From the NCBI GenBank assembly GCA_029940345.1, contig JAOZRC010000176.1, forward strand, positions 1 to 9,223: 9,223 nucleotides of DNA, written 5' to 3'. Position 1 is the first letter of the stretch. Every line of letters starts with the position of its first letter. The notes beneath the pieces are model-generated. The model did not search any database. It saw nothing but the letters and a program-made list of their open reading frames with translations, and had not been told where the DNA came from. This stretch comes from Desulfobacterales bacterium. Lineage in GTDB: Bacteria > Desulfobacterota > Desulfobacteria > Desulfobacterales > JAUCGF01. Position numbers and translations under genes: made by a program. Shown one piece after another: positions 1 through 6,345 of the stretch.

Positions 1-2
1 TT

Positions 3-710
3 AAAGGATGCTGGGACTATGAAGCGCTTAAGCGACGTGTTTATCCTCATTTATCGAATGAATATCAAGCGTATTCAAATCACAATGCCGGAACTGTTTT
101 TTTCTGGGGGATAGATGCATCAGGTCGTCGAATTCCGCTTGCTTTGATAAAAGCAAACGTTTCAAACACAATGCTATGTGGAATTTCCGATGATGGTAAG
201 TATTTTGAAATTCCTTTTACCTGTCAGTCGCTTTTGGAAGGGTTGCAACAGCGCAAGTTGCTGCCATCTCTTTTCACCTGTTTTTTGACCATTGCATTTG
301 CCCGTGGTGTTGTATGCATCGGCGGCTACCATCAGGGGGAGTACCTTCCCTCGATGAAACGTGGCCTAATTGCGGCTTTGTGCCAGACCAAGGGATATCC
401 GGATGTCGTCAGACTTATTGAGCAAGTATCGGCCGACAGCTATCTTTCAGGAATGATGGCAGTGATGAGTAAAACAACTAAGCACGACGGATTGATACCC
501 GCCGGCCCCGTTGAAATTATTGCCGGTGGAGGCGTGACGCGAGATGAAATTGAGCAAATGCGTGCGATGACAGTACGACAAGCGCATTTAGCAGGCTTGT
601 TTGAAACAGTTCCCGATATTATCCGTCCGTCATTACTCGAACCGGACTGGAAACTCAAATTGGCGCAAGACTGTTATCAAAAATTAATCAACAAAGTTGT
701 TATCAAATAA
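3..710 (+). CDS. Hypothetical protein, 5'-truncated by the window edge
   Basis: I do not recognise this protein. The reading frame is open from base 3 to the TAA at 708-710, giving at least 235 residues. The first possible start inside it is a TTG at 144, but the 47 codons before that read as ordinary protein, including a segment VFFWGIDASGRRIPLAL. The true start is therefore most likely left of the window. The visible part looks soluble, with a hydrophobic central stretch near LFTCFLTIAFARGVVCIGGY followed by a helical region and a charged C-terminus ending KLINKVVIK. No signal peptide or catalytic motif can be assigned. It points toward the minus-strand binding-protein gene (convergent), separated from it by an inverted-repeat element, so it is probably unrelated to the catabolic cluster. 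Coding status is fairly sure because the frame is long and the composition protein-like; the function is unknown. Confidence 0.75.
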   Translation, partial: KGCWDYEALKRRVYPHLSNEYQAYSNHNAGTVFFWGIDASGRRIPLALIKANVSNTMLCGISDDGKYFEIPFTCQSLLEGLQQRKLLPSLFTCFLTIAFARGVVCIGGYHQGEYLPSMKRGLIAALCQTKGYPDVVRLIEQVSADSYLSGMMAVMSKTTKHDGLIPAGPVEIIAGGGVTRDEIEQMRAMTVRQAHLAGLFETVPDIIRPSLLEPDWKLKLAQDCYQKLINKVVIK

Positions 711-763
711 AGTGTCGGTGAAGTTGTGCCCCTTACCCCTGTCAGCATGCTTTTACTTTAAAA

Positions 764-913
764 TATCGGCATCCTTCAAAATACTAATAAAGTAGTTTAC
801 ACTTTCTCTATTTCATCCCTACGGGACTTATCGTACTTTTAAGCCTTTTTCTATAGATATTATGTCCCTAACGGGACAAAGTGTAAACTGACAAATGAAG
901 GATGCCAAAATAT
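764..913. repeat. Nested inverted-repeat element (MITE- or BIME-like) between convergent genes
   Basis: The gap between the two convergent genes is mostly filled by a symmetric structure. The outer arms are GGCATCCTTCA (768-778) and its exact reverse complement TGAAGGATGCC (896-906), each flanked outwardly by ATAT. The next pair is AGTTTACACTTT (794-805) and AAAGTGTAAACT (878-889), a perfect 12-bp match. Inside these are two small hairpins, TCCC-TAC-GGGA (816-826) and GTCCC-TAAC-GGGAC (864-877). The arms are spaced asymmetrically (15 versus 6 bases between outer and inner arms). No transposase is encoded. It could be a non-autonomous transposable element, a REP doublet, or a bidirectional terminator for the two converging genes; the minus-strand gene's stop codon lies at its right edge (915-913). 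Confidence 0.7.
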
Positions 914-2088
914 CATTCACATCCTTTAATTTCTGTATAGATGGCATCTGCAATTCCCAGCATATCCGGAGGCACATCCCATTCGATAATTTCGGCTGTT
1001 TCGAGATTAATGGCAATTTTGGGTGGGCTTTCATGAATTTGATCCAGTTGCCTTAGCTTGGCGCCGTTAAACGCTTTCGCCATTGTTTTAGCCTGAAACA
1101 GACCTACATATTTATACCCCCCTTTAGCGATACTCATCAGTAATCCACGCTCCACTTCGGATGGCCCTTTTTGGGAAAACGATGGAATACGGTTATCGTT
1201 CATGATTTTAGCATGGTCACAGATCGTTTTGCCAGAGACCCCCCCTTGTTCGGTGATATAGAAGGCATCAACTTTTTGTTTGGCGAGTTTTTCGAGGCAA
1301 TTTTTAACGCTTTCGGAAGCAACTTCCGGTTTTACACCGTCACTTTTCGTAAAACACCTCACGATTTTAAATTTGCGTTCCTTGGCAACTTCTTCGACCC
1401 ATTTTATGGCGGCGTAACTTCTACCCGCCTCGGTGTCTTCATACACCATTCCCAGTTTGGTAAATTCAATAAAATCATGAAAAATACGAATCTGTCTCAC
1501 AAAACGATACGGATCTATCTGAGCATGAATATGATCGAATCCTGAATCCTCGGGACTCTTAATAATTCCGGCACTCACCGCATCCGTTGTAGAACATACC
1601 ATCGTAGGCGTCTTGTGCTTATCGTTAGCCAGGTCCTTACCGGCCCAGGTCCCCATCGCAATTATAAAATCAATATCCCCCCCTTTTTTTTTTAGACGTT
1701 TGATCAAATCGGTCGCTACTTGGCTTCTGACCTTTTTGTCCCAATTTGCGCTGTAATGTGCGTTTTTGACAAAACGGAGATATTTACTTTTCGCTTTTGT
1801 CGCCAGCCAGTCCCATAGGGCGGTGGTTTCTTCCTTATCAGGTTCTTGAAACGGAATGTCGGTGCGTTCAATCCAACCCAATTCCATCAGTCCCTGAACG
1901 GTTCCGATCAGACTGTTTTTGTAATTGATATACGGACCGCCTTCATAATATCCGATGCGCCATTTTTCTCCTTTTTTAGTCACGGGTGCGTTGCTGAAAG
2001 TGGTTTCTTTTTCTTGAGCAAAAATAGAAATAGGAGCAACCAAGATAATAGCACATATAAAAACAATCCTTTTTAGTGTAAGTTTCAT
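913..2088 (-). CDS. Orphan ABC transporter substrate-binding protein, secreted
   Basis: This encodes a 391-residue protein of the ABC-transporter substrate-binding family with a periplasmic-binding fold (PF04392-like), which would capture a small solute outside the inner membrane; the ligand cannot be read from sequence. Residues 1-24 form a clear Sec signal peptide: basic start (KLTLKR), hydrophobic core and a probable cleavage site IFA|QE. There is no lipobox cysteine. The mature N-terminus has the family-like pattern IGYYEGGPYINYKNSLIGTV followed by GLMELGWIE. Near the C-terminus, EIIEWDVPPDMLGIADAIY is also typical. The ATG at 2088 is chosen because GGAGG lies 9 bases upstream (2102-2098); a TTG at 2112 would place that site inside the gene and spoil the signal peptide. 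No permease or ATPase gene is adjacent, so it is an orphan or works with distant partners. The gene carries homopolymer tracts: A10-G7 and a second G7 in the coding strand. A TTGACA at 2240-2235 upstream could be a -35 box, but no convincing -10 follows. Confidence 0.82.
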   Translation of the reverse strand: MKLTLKRIVFICAIILVAPISIFAQEKETTFSNAPVTKKGEKWRIGYYEGGPYINYKNSLIGTVQGLMELGWIERTDIPFQEPDKEETTALWDWLATKAKSKYLRFVKNAHYSANWDKKVRSQVATDLIKRLKKKGGDIDFIIAMGTWAGKDLANDKHKTPTMVCSTTDAVSAGIIKSPEDSGFDHIHAQIDPYRFVRQIRIFHDFIEFTKLGMVYEDTEAGRSYAAIKWVEEVAKERKFKIVRCFTKSDGVKPEVASESVKNCLEKLAKQKVDAFYITEQGGVSGKTICDHAKIMNDNRIPSFSQKGPSEVERGLLMSIAKGGYKYVGLFQAKTMAKAFNGAKLRQLDQIHESPPKIAINLETAEIIEWDVPPDMLGIADAIYTEIKGCE

Positions 2089-2097
2089 TTGTAACTT

Positions 2098-2102
2098 CCT
2101 CC
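2098..2102 (-). promoter_or_regulatory. Ribosome binding site fixing the start of the binding-protein gene
   Basis: On the minus strand the sequence reads GGAGGGAGGAAG and then, after a short A/T-rich spacer, ATG. The GGAGG at 2102-2098 lies 9 bases before the ATG at 2088. It supports that ATG over the in-frame TTG at 2112, from which the site would be internal. Confidence 0.7.
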
Positions 2103-2319
2103 CTCCGGGCAAAGCTTCAACTGTTAAAGGAGCTGATAAGTGGATTGACCGACAAATATTTTAGCACTTTGGCAAAACTATTTCCAAATGTGTATGCGCT
2201 AAAATAAAATTTAATTCTTTTTATAACACGCTATTGTCAACGATGCAAGATGTAAGGTGAATACAGCACATAAATTTATCTAAACTTGGAAACATTGAAA
2301 TCAGATCCGCCATGCAGGC

Positions 2320-3432
2320 TCAGGTCGTATTGAAAAGTCCGATGGCTTTAATCTGAAATTTATTTTGGATATAAGCGGCTTCGGCATGTGTATGACAAAA
2401 ACAGATCATTTTTTCCAAAGGAAAGCCGGATATATCAAAATGACCTTGAAAACGAAATTCCTGCTCTTTAAACCAATCCCCTTTGCGGCCCATGGATTGA
2501 AGCAGCCAGGGTTCAATGTTTGTCGGAGCCGTTTTTCCCCGATAGTAATAAACAGGACGAATTCCGCAACCGATTCCATCCCCTTTTTTAACACCGATTC
2601 CGTACGGTTCAAAATACATCTGTTTATATCTGGAACGCCAACGCATTAAGGGAAGTATATCACGCGGTGTAAGGGATGAAAATGAAACGCTGGCAATCTT
2701 TCCCGCTTTATGCTTTGACGATCCGTATATTAACTTTTGCCTCAGAATATTCTTAAGTGTATCAAAAGCGTTGCGGGGGTAGACATCCGCTTGGGAAATC
2801 GCCTTGTAATAGTCAATGCGCTTTTCAGCAGGCCAAGGGCCATTGCAGGCCCGTGTCCAATGGATAAGATAGGACTCATCAAATTCTGGAATCTTGGGTA
2901 AAAGCGCCTTTTCATCCAAATGATAGGCCATCGGTATGCGTCGTTTTTGATAAACCGTCTGGAATTGACGATTAATACGAACGCCTTTGGCTTCTCTTTG
3001 GACAATTAATTTATCCATATTGCCGCCCTCTCGCACAGCTATGGGAAAAAGCGTTCCTGCACGTGATATGATATAGCGGTCGCGCATTACCGGAAGTTTT
3101 TCAGGCACCTCATCGTAACGGCCAATTGCAGATATGAATGTGACGAGTTGATCATCTGTTTGAAATTGTTCCTGCACCTGTTTTCGAAGACGATCTGACG
3201 AAGCACCTGCTACCGCCGGAAGCACCACCTTCTGACGAATTTTTTCTTTTAGTGCCAGGAAAACCAGGAGTTCATAGGTCTGTATTCCGACCGATGTATA
3301 AAGAACCGCCTTTGTCTCCTTAAGCCAGCAAACCGCGCGCGTGGCAGCCTGCACCCACGGTGTTAAACGGCAGGGTCGCAATGGTTGACGAGATAGAAGA
3401 ATCGCGGCGTAATTGTCAGAATTATTTATCAT
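2320..3432 (-). CDS. Hypothetical protein, 370 aa, possible DUF2971/AbiGi-like C-terminus
   Basis: I cannot name this protein. From the ATG at 3432 it is 370 residues long, without signal peptide or membrane segment, so it is probably cytoplasmic. The N-terminal third (AILLSRQPLRPCRLTPWVQA, then VLYTSVGIQTYELLVFLALKE) alternates strands and helices as in a nucleotide-binding or Rossmann-like fold, though no Walker or GxGxxG motif is visible. A middle block contains YLIHWTRACNGPWPAEKRID. The C-terminal part has Y/G-rich EPYGIGVKKGDGIGCGI and then W320-FKEQEFRF, a W..E.E.R pattern reminiscent of DUF2971 and AbiGi-type proteins (some linked to phage abortive infection). It ends with a short CFCHTH segment and a helix. 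The likeness is from memory of motifs only. The start is uncertain: only GGA touching the ATG resembles a Shine-Dalgarno, and a repeat hairpin fills the leader. It lies downstream of, and co-directional with, the regulator gene. Confidence 0.6.
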   Translation of the reverse strand: MINNSDNYAAILLSRQPLRPCRLTPWVQAATRAVCWLKETKAVLYTSVGIQTYELLVFLALKEKIRQKVVLPAVAGASSDRLRKQVQEQFQTDDQLVTFISAIGRYDEVPEKLPVMRDRYIISRAGTLFPIAVREGGNMDKLIVQREAKGVRINRQFQTVYQKRRIPMAYHLDEKALLPKIPEFDESYLIHWTRACNGPWPAEKRIDYYKAISQADVYPRNAFDTLKNILRQKLIYGSSKHKAGKIASVSFSSLTPRDILPLMRWRSRYKQMYFEPYGIGVKKGDGIGCGIRPVYYYRGKTAPTNIEPWLLQSMGRKGDWFKEQEFRFQGHFDISGFPLEKMICFCHTHAEAAYIQNKFQIKAIGLFNTT

Positions 3433-3501
3433 TCCGGCACCAAATCCGGAGTGCAAGCTTCAGCTTGTGATGCCCGCAACGCAAGCTTAAGCTTGCACTC
3501 C
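3433..3501. repeat. Long inverted repeat (REP-like hairpin) at the start of the 370-aa gene
   Basis: The left arm GGAGTGCAAGCTTCAGCTTG (3448-3467) matches the reverse complement of 3482-3501 at 19 of 20 positions, leaving a 14-base loop. An adjoining small hairpin pairs TCCGG (3433-3437) with CCGGA (3446-3450), so the structured block runs right up to the ATG at 3432. It starts 6 bases beyond the stop of the regulator gene (3509-3507). There is no T-run after it in the direction of transcription, so it looks more like a dispersed palindromic repeat than a classical terminator, although it could stabilise the 3' end of the regulator mRNA. Confidence 0.8.
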
Positions 3502-3506
3502 TTAAA

Positions 3507-4010
3507 TTATTCAGTCACATGCTTAATGTTAATAGCCGTCCCCCAGTCATACTGCCGCTTGATATACTTCAGCATCAACGATGTCTCTGTCCGAATAACA
3601 CCATCTATTTTATTGATCTTTTCAAAAATAAGACTGTTCAGTTCGTCAAGCGATCGGGCGACAAATTCCGTATCAATTCCGGTGCCACCCGTTGTCTGCA
3701 CAATAAACCATAATGGTTTCAATTTTTTCAGTTCAATAATGATACTATCCATCTTTTTGAGATTAACATGAATGCGGATACTTCCGACAATCTTAAAACC
3801 CAGTTTCATTGGATTGCTTACAGCGACAATCTGGATATATTCTTCATTAATTAACCGGTTCAGACGGGTTCTGACGGTCGCTTCGGACATACTGATTTTT
3901 TTAGCAATATCAATATTGGAAATGCGCCCATCCTTTTGAAGCAATTCAATCATCATACAGTCAATACGGTCAAGCTTTTTTTTCTTGGACGGCAAGTTGT
4001 TTCCGGACAT
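3507..4010 (-). CDS. Lrp/AsnC-family transcriptional regulator
   Basis: A 167-residue protein with the two-part Lrp/AsnC layout and usual length. Residues about 13-72 form the winged helix-turn-helix: LDRIDCMMIELLQKDGRIS, then IDIAKKISMSEATVRTRLNR (recognition helix near 43-54) and a GF-ending linker. Residues about 75-160 form the RAM effector/oligomerisation domain, with the diagnostic TTGGTGIDTEFVARS segment that in relatives lines the amino-acid pocket. Members bind DNA as dimers to octamers and usually sense amino acids. Here the divergent catabolic cluster suggests beta-alanine, beta-aminoisobutyrate or a pathway intermediate as effector (inference). The ATG at 4010 is preferred because AAGGGGA sits about 6 bases upstream; an upstream in-frame start at 4091 would add 27 residues foreign to the family. 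A lysine-rich patch (K9-K12) precedes the domain. Autoregulation from the shared control region is likely. Confidence 0.9.
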   Translation of the reverse strand: MSGNNLPSKKKKLDRIDCMMIELLQKDGRISNIDIAKKISMSEATVRTRLNRLINEEYIQIVAVSNPMKLGFKIVGSIRIHVNLKKMDSIIIELKKLKPLWFIVQTTGGTGIDTEFVARSLDELNSLIFEKINKIDGVIRTETSLMLKYIKRQYDWGTAINIKHVTE

Positions 4011-4235
4011 TAATTTCCCCTTCAACGTCAATATCTTACAGAATTTCAGATAATTCACTATCGTATCTCTAACCAATAACACCGTACCCAAATCTATAAA
4101 TCAGGTGATTATCTGACATTCTAATGAAAAGCAAATAGAAATTGTCGTATTATATCTATTTAATTTAAATAATTTATATTTTTCGTAGAAACTACATTCA
4201 AAAAGTATTTTATTCGTTGAATACTTCTTTTTGTA

Positions 4236-4298
4236 TTGACAAGCATCAGAGACTGGGTTTAAAGGTGTCCTATATATAAGGTATCAGTTCATTATAAT
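4236..4298 (+). promoter_or_regulatory. Candidate promoter(s) of the catabolic cluster
   Basis: A perfect -35 hexamer TTGACA (4236-4241) is followed after 16 bases by TTTAAA (4258-4263), a four-of-six match to the -10 consensus. Further down are TATATA (4271-4276) and a perfect TATAAT (4293-4298); the latter has no good -35 partner and would leave only a very short leader. The two candidate -10 boxes cannot be separated by eye. Confidence 0.4.
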
Positions 4299-4307
4299 GT
4301 TTAATTT

Positions 4308-4314
4308 AAAGGAG
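4308..4314 (+). promoter_or_regulatory. Ribosome binding site of the dehydrogenase gene
   Basis: AAAGGAG lies 6 bases before the ATG at 4321. It decides the start: an in-frame ATG at 4297 would put this site inside the coding region and has no ribosome binding site of its own. Confidence 0.75.
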
Positions 4315-4320
4315 ACGAAA

Positions 4321-5775
4321 ATGGCTATCCCCCAAATGCAAAATTATATAAATGGTGAATGGGTGTCATCCCAATCAGAAACAATTGGCGATGTATGGTG
4401 TCCGGCCACAGGCGGAAAAATTGCCGAAGTGGCTTATGGCACGCAAGCAGACGTTGACCTCGCGGTCAAAGCGGCCAAGGAAGCTTTTCCGGGATGGCGT
4501 GAAACGCCGCCGTTAAGCAGAGCCCGCTATCTTTTTCGTATTAAGGATGCTTTTGAAGAAAATTTTGAAGAAATTGCCCGCACCCTTACCCGCGAGCAAG
4601 GCAAAGCAATTGATGAATCCCGCGGCGAAGTGAGGCGCATGATCGAAAATGTCGAACACGCCACCGGAGTTACTACTTTGATGACCGGCTACACCCTTGA
4701 AGATATTGCCACGGGCATTGATTGTTACGCTCATCGTCAACCCATGGGCGTCTTTGCCGCCATCGTACCTTACAACTTTCCTGCCATGGTGGCATGGTGG
4801 TTTTTGCCGTATGCGATCGTTTCCGGAAACACCTTTATTGTTAAACCATCAGAACAGGTACCCATGACGCAGACCAAAATCTTTGAAATTCTGGATGAAG
4901 TCGGTCTTCCCGAAGGTGTTGTCAACATGGTGCATGGCTCCCGCGATGTTGTCAATGGCCTGCTCGACCACCCGGATATCGAAGGAATCTCTTTTGTCGG
5001 TTCAACCCCAACCGCTAAGTATATCTATCAACGTTGCGGCGAAACCGGTAAGCGCGTGCAGTCGTTGGGCGGCGCCAAAAACATCGTAGCTATCATGCCG
5101 GATGCGGATCTGGATGCGGCCATGCCCTCTTTGATCACCTCCTTTTTTGGTTGTTCCGGTCAACGCTGCCTATCCGGTTCCGTGTTGGTTCCTGTTGGCG
5201 ATGTCGCAGATGAACTGTTAGAAAAATTTACTGCGGCTGCCAAAGCCATGAAAGTGGGCGACGGCTTAGAGGAATTTACCGCCATGGGACCCGTTGTCAG
5301 CGCCGCGCATAAAAAAAGGGTTTTAGGCTATATTGAAAAAGGGATTGCGGAAGGAGCCGACCTGATTATGGATGGCCGTAATTTCACTGTGCCGGAATGC
5401 CCTGATGGATTTTTTGTGGGCCCCACCATTTTCGATAATGTCAAACCCGATATGACCATTGCCAGTGAGGAAATTTTCGGACCGGTGGTCAGCACCATAC
5501 GGGCTAAGAATTTAGATGAAGTCATTGATCTGATCAATACACGTGATTTTGCCAATGCGGCCTGTATTTATACTCAGAACGGCGCAGCCGTGCGCAAGTT
5601 TAAATACCAGGTGAAACCAAGCATGGTGGGCGTCAATATTGGTATTGCCGCACCCATGAGCTTTTTCCCCTTCGGAGGAGCGGGCAACTCCATGTTTGGT
5701 GACCTCAAAGGCCACGGTCAGGAAGCGCTGCTTTTTTATACCGACGCCAAGGTCGTTATTGAACGTTGGTTTTAA
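4321..5775 (+). CDS. mmsA: CoA-acylating methylmalonate/malonate-semialdehyde dehydrogenase
   Basis: A 484-residue aldehyde dehydrogenase of the MMSDH branch. It would oxidise malonate semialdehyde (or methylmalonate semialdehyde) with NAD+ and CoA, giving acetyl-CoA (or propionyl-CoA) plus CO2 in the cytoplasm. Seen in sequence: PYNFPA with N152; the cofactor-site lysine in VKPSE (K175); the nucleophile C283 in GCSGQRCLSG, with a second cysteine at 278; and EEIFGP (E383-E384). At the position where ordinary aldehyde dehydrogenases have the general base in ELGG, this protein reads SLGGAKN (S248-N254). Loss of that Glu is typical of the CoA-dependent MMSDH family and argues for thiolysis instead of hydrolysis. 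Length and the C-terminus FYTDAKVVIERWF also fit. It is first in the cluster, behind the divergent control region. An acylating enzyme for another C3 semialdehyde is the main alternative. Confidence 0.88.
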   Translation: MAIPQMQNYINGEWVSSQSETIGDVWCPATGGKIAEVAYGTQADVDLAVKAAKEAFPGWRETPPLSRARYLFRIKDAFEENFEEIARTLTREQGKAIDESRGEVRRMIENVEHATGVTTLMTGYTLEDIATGIDCYAHRQPMGVFAAIVPYNFPAMVAWWFLPYAIVSGNTFIVKPSEQVPMTQTKIFEILDEVGLPEGVVNMVHGSRDVVNGLLDHPDIEGISFVGSTPTAKYIYQRCGETGKRVQSLGGAKNIVAIMPDADLDAAMPSLITSFFGCSGQRCLSGSVLVPVGDVADELLEKFTAAAKAMKVGDGLEEFTAMGPVVSAAHKKRVLGYIEKGIAEGADLIMDGRNFTVPECPDGFFVGPTIFDNVKPDMTIASEEIFGPVVSTIRAKNLDEVIDLINTRDFANAACIYTQNGAAVRKFKYQVKPSMVGVNIGIAAPMSFFPFGGAGNSMFGDLKGHGQEALLFYTDAKVVIERWF

Positions 5776-5786
5776 GATAAATCCGG

Positions 5787-5816
5787 AAACCGGCTTTGTT
5801 CGTCAGAGCCGGTTTT
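5787..5816 (+). terminator. Intercistronic hairpin, weak terminator or mRNA-stabilising stem
   Basis: AAACCGGCT (5787-5795) pairs perfectly with AGCCGGTTT (5807-5815) around an 11-base loop, and the stem ends in TTTT. It begins 11 bases after the dehydrogenase stop and ends 7 bases before the Shine-Dalgarno of the next gene. The U-tract is short, so partial termination or 3'-end protection of the dehydrogenase message is more likely than full termination. Confidence 0.6.
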
Positions 5817-5834
5817 ATCAATAAGGAGATCACT

Positions 5835-6266
5835 ATGCCGTTAATTAATTTTGGGAGTATCCTCAATTTTGCTGAGGAGATTGAAACCCAAAACAGAGAT
5901 TTTTACACTGCCGCCGCCCTGAATCCGGAGTGCGCTGAATGCCATGACCTGTTTGCGCAATTTGTGCGTGATGCAAAAAAAAACATTCAGAACGTTCAAC
6001 GCACGCGTCGTGAAAATGTTACGGAAATGATTTTGGAGCAGATTCGGGATTTTACCAGGGCTCCCTTTTGCGAATCTTATGAAGGCGCTGACACCATGAA
6101 CGCTCAACAGGCTATCGCAACCGCGCTTCAACTCGAAGACCGGGCTGTGCGCTACTATGGCGAAGCGGCTAAAAAATTAAAAGCCATGTCCGAAGTCAGT
6201 CGCGTCCTGAAAGTCCTGGGGAAAAAACATACGGGACGTTGCAAGAAACTGAAGGAATTGAGCTAA
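5835..6266 (+). CDS. Small ferritin-like (rubrerythrin-like) protein, 143 aa
   Basis: This encodes a 143-residue, almost wholly helical protein without signal peptide. The helix pattern resembles the ferritin-like four-helix bundle: helix A around residues 7-29 (ILNFAEEIETQNRDFYTAAA), helix B about 38-56, helix C about 90-116 (QQAIATALQLEDRAVRYYGE) and helix D about 119-142 ending KKHTGRCKKLKEL. In rubrerythrins two ExxH motifs plus two lone Glu bind a di-iron site. Here E17, E101 and H132 could be counterparts, but the Glu partners in helices B and D are not seen (G129 stands three before H132), so the metal site may be incomplete. Five cysteines-like positions are few: C33, C36, C79, C136. 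The ATG at 5835 is chosen for AAGGAG 6 bases upstream. It sits between two pathway enzymes, suggesting a role tied to them (redox protection or metal handling); this is inference and the family call is moderate. Confidence 0.6.
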   Translation: MPLINFGSILNFAEEIETQNRDFYTAAALNPECAECHDLFAQFVRDAKKNIQNVQRTRRENVTEMILEQIRDFTRAPFCESYEGADTMNAQQAIATALQLEDRAVRYYGEAAKKLKAMSEVSRVLKVLGKKHTGRCKKLKELS

Positions 6267-6345
6267 TTTTAAGCATGGCGCAGATTATGCAATAACTTAA
6301 AACTTAATACTTTCCACTCTTGAGTTAAGGAAGGAGAATGATGCT

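Larger units (their letters stand above)
4011..4320. promoter_or_regulatory. Divergent control region between the regulator and the catabolic cluster
   Basis: These 310 bases hold no credible gene. The central stretch 4141-4190 is extremely A/T-rich (43 of 50 bases), suggesting a bendable or UP-element-like region. Visible symmetry: TCAGATAAT (4046-4054) and its exact complement ATTATCTGA (4108-4116); an imperfect dyad TCAGGTGATTATCTGA (4101-4116); and AAGTATT (4203-4209) against AATACTT (4220-4226). Lrp-type proteins commonly bind several such A/T-rich dyads per promoter, so these are candidate operators, but none matches the E. coli Lrp consensus exactly. Confidence 0.5.

Noticed and set aside
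1171..1545. 124-residue plus-strand open frame
   Set aside because: It is fully antisense to the binding-protein gene, has no ribosome binding site and reads as low-complexity Phe-rich peptide, the usual shadow of a Lys/Glu-rich gene.
2089..2112. Upstream TTG start for the binding-protein gene
   Set aside because: The extension would read through the Shine-Dalgarno and add MPGGRKLQ before a good signal peptide; the ATG at 2088 fits better.
2113..2319. Possible small gene or RNA in the gap between the binding-protein and 370-aa genes
   Set aside because: No frame with a start and ribosome binding site and no strong hairpin was seen; only a lone TTGACA on the minus strand at 2240-2235 stands out.
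3433..3501. Reading the long palindrome as a rho-independent terminator of the regulator gene
   Set aside because: No U-tract follows the stem on the minus strand, and the next gene starts directly behind it.
4011..4091. 27-residue N-terminal extension of the Lrp/AsnC regulator
   Set aside because: The family begins close to the helix-turn-helix, and the ATG at 4010 has its own AAGGGGA site.
5931..5945. C33-A-E-C36-H37 in the ferritin-like protein, a CxxCH c-type heme motif
   Set aside because: The protein has no signal peptide, and the motif sits at the start of a predicted helix in a bundle protein. Covalent heme attachment needs export to the periplasm, so a chance match or a metal/thiol site is more likely.
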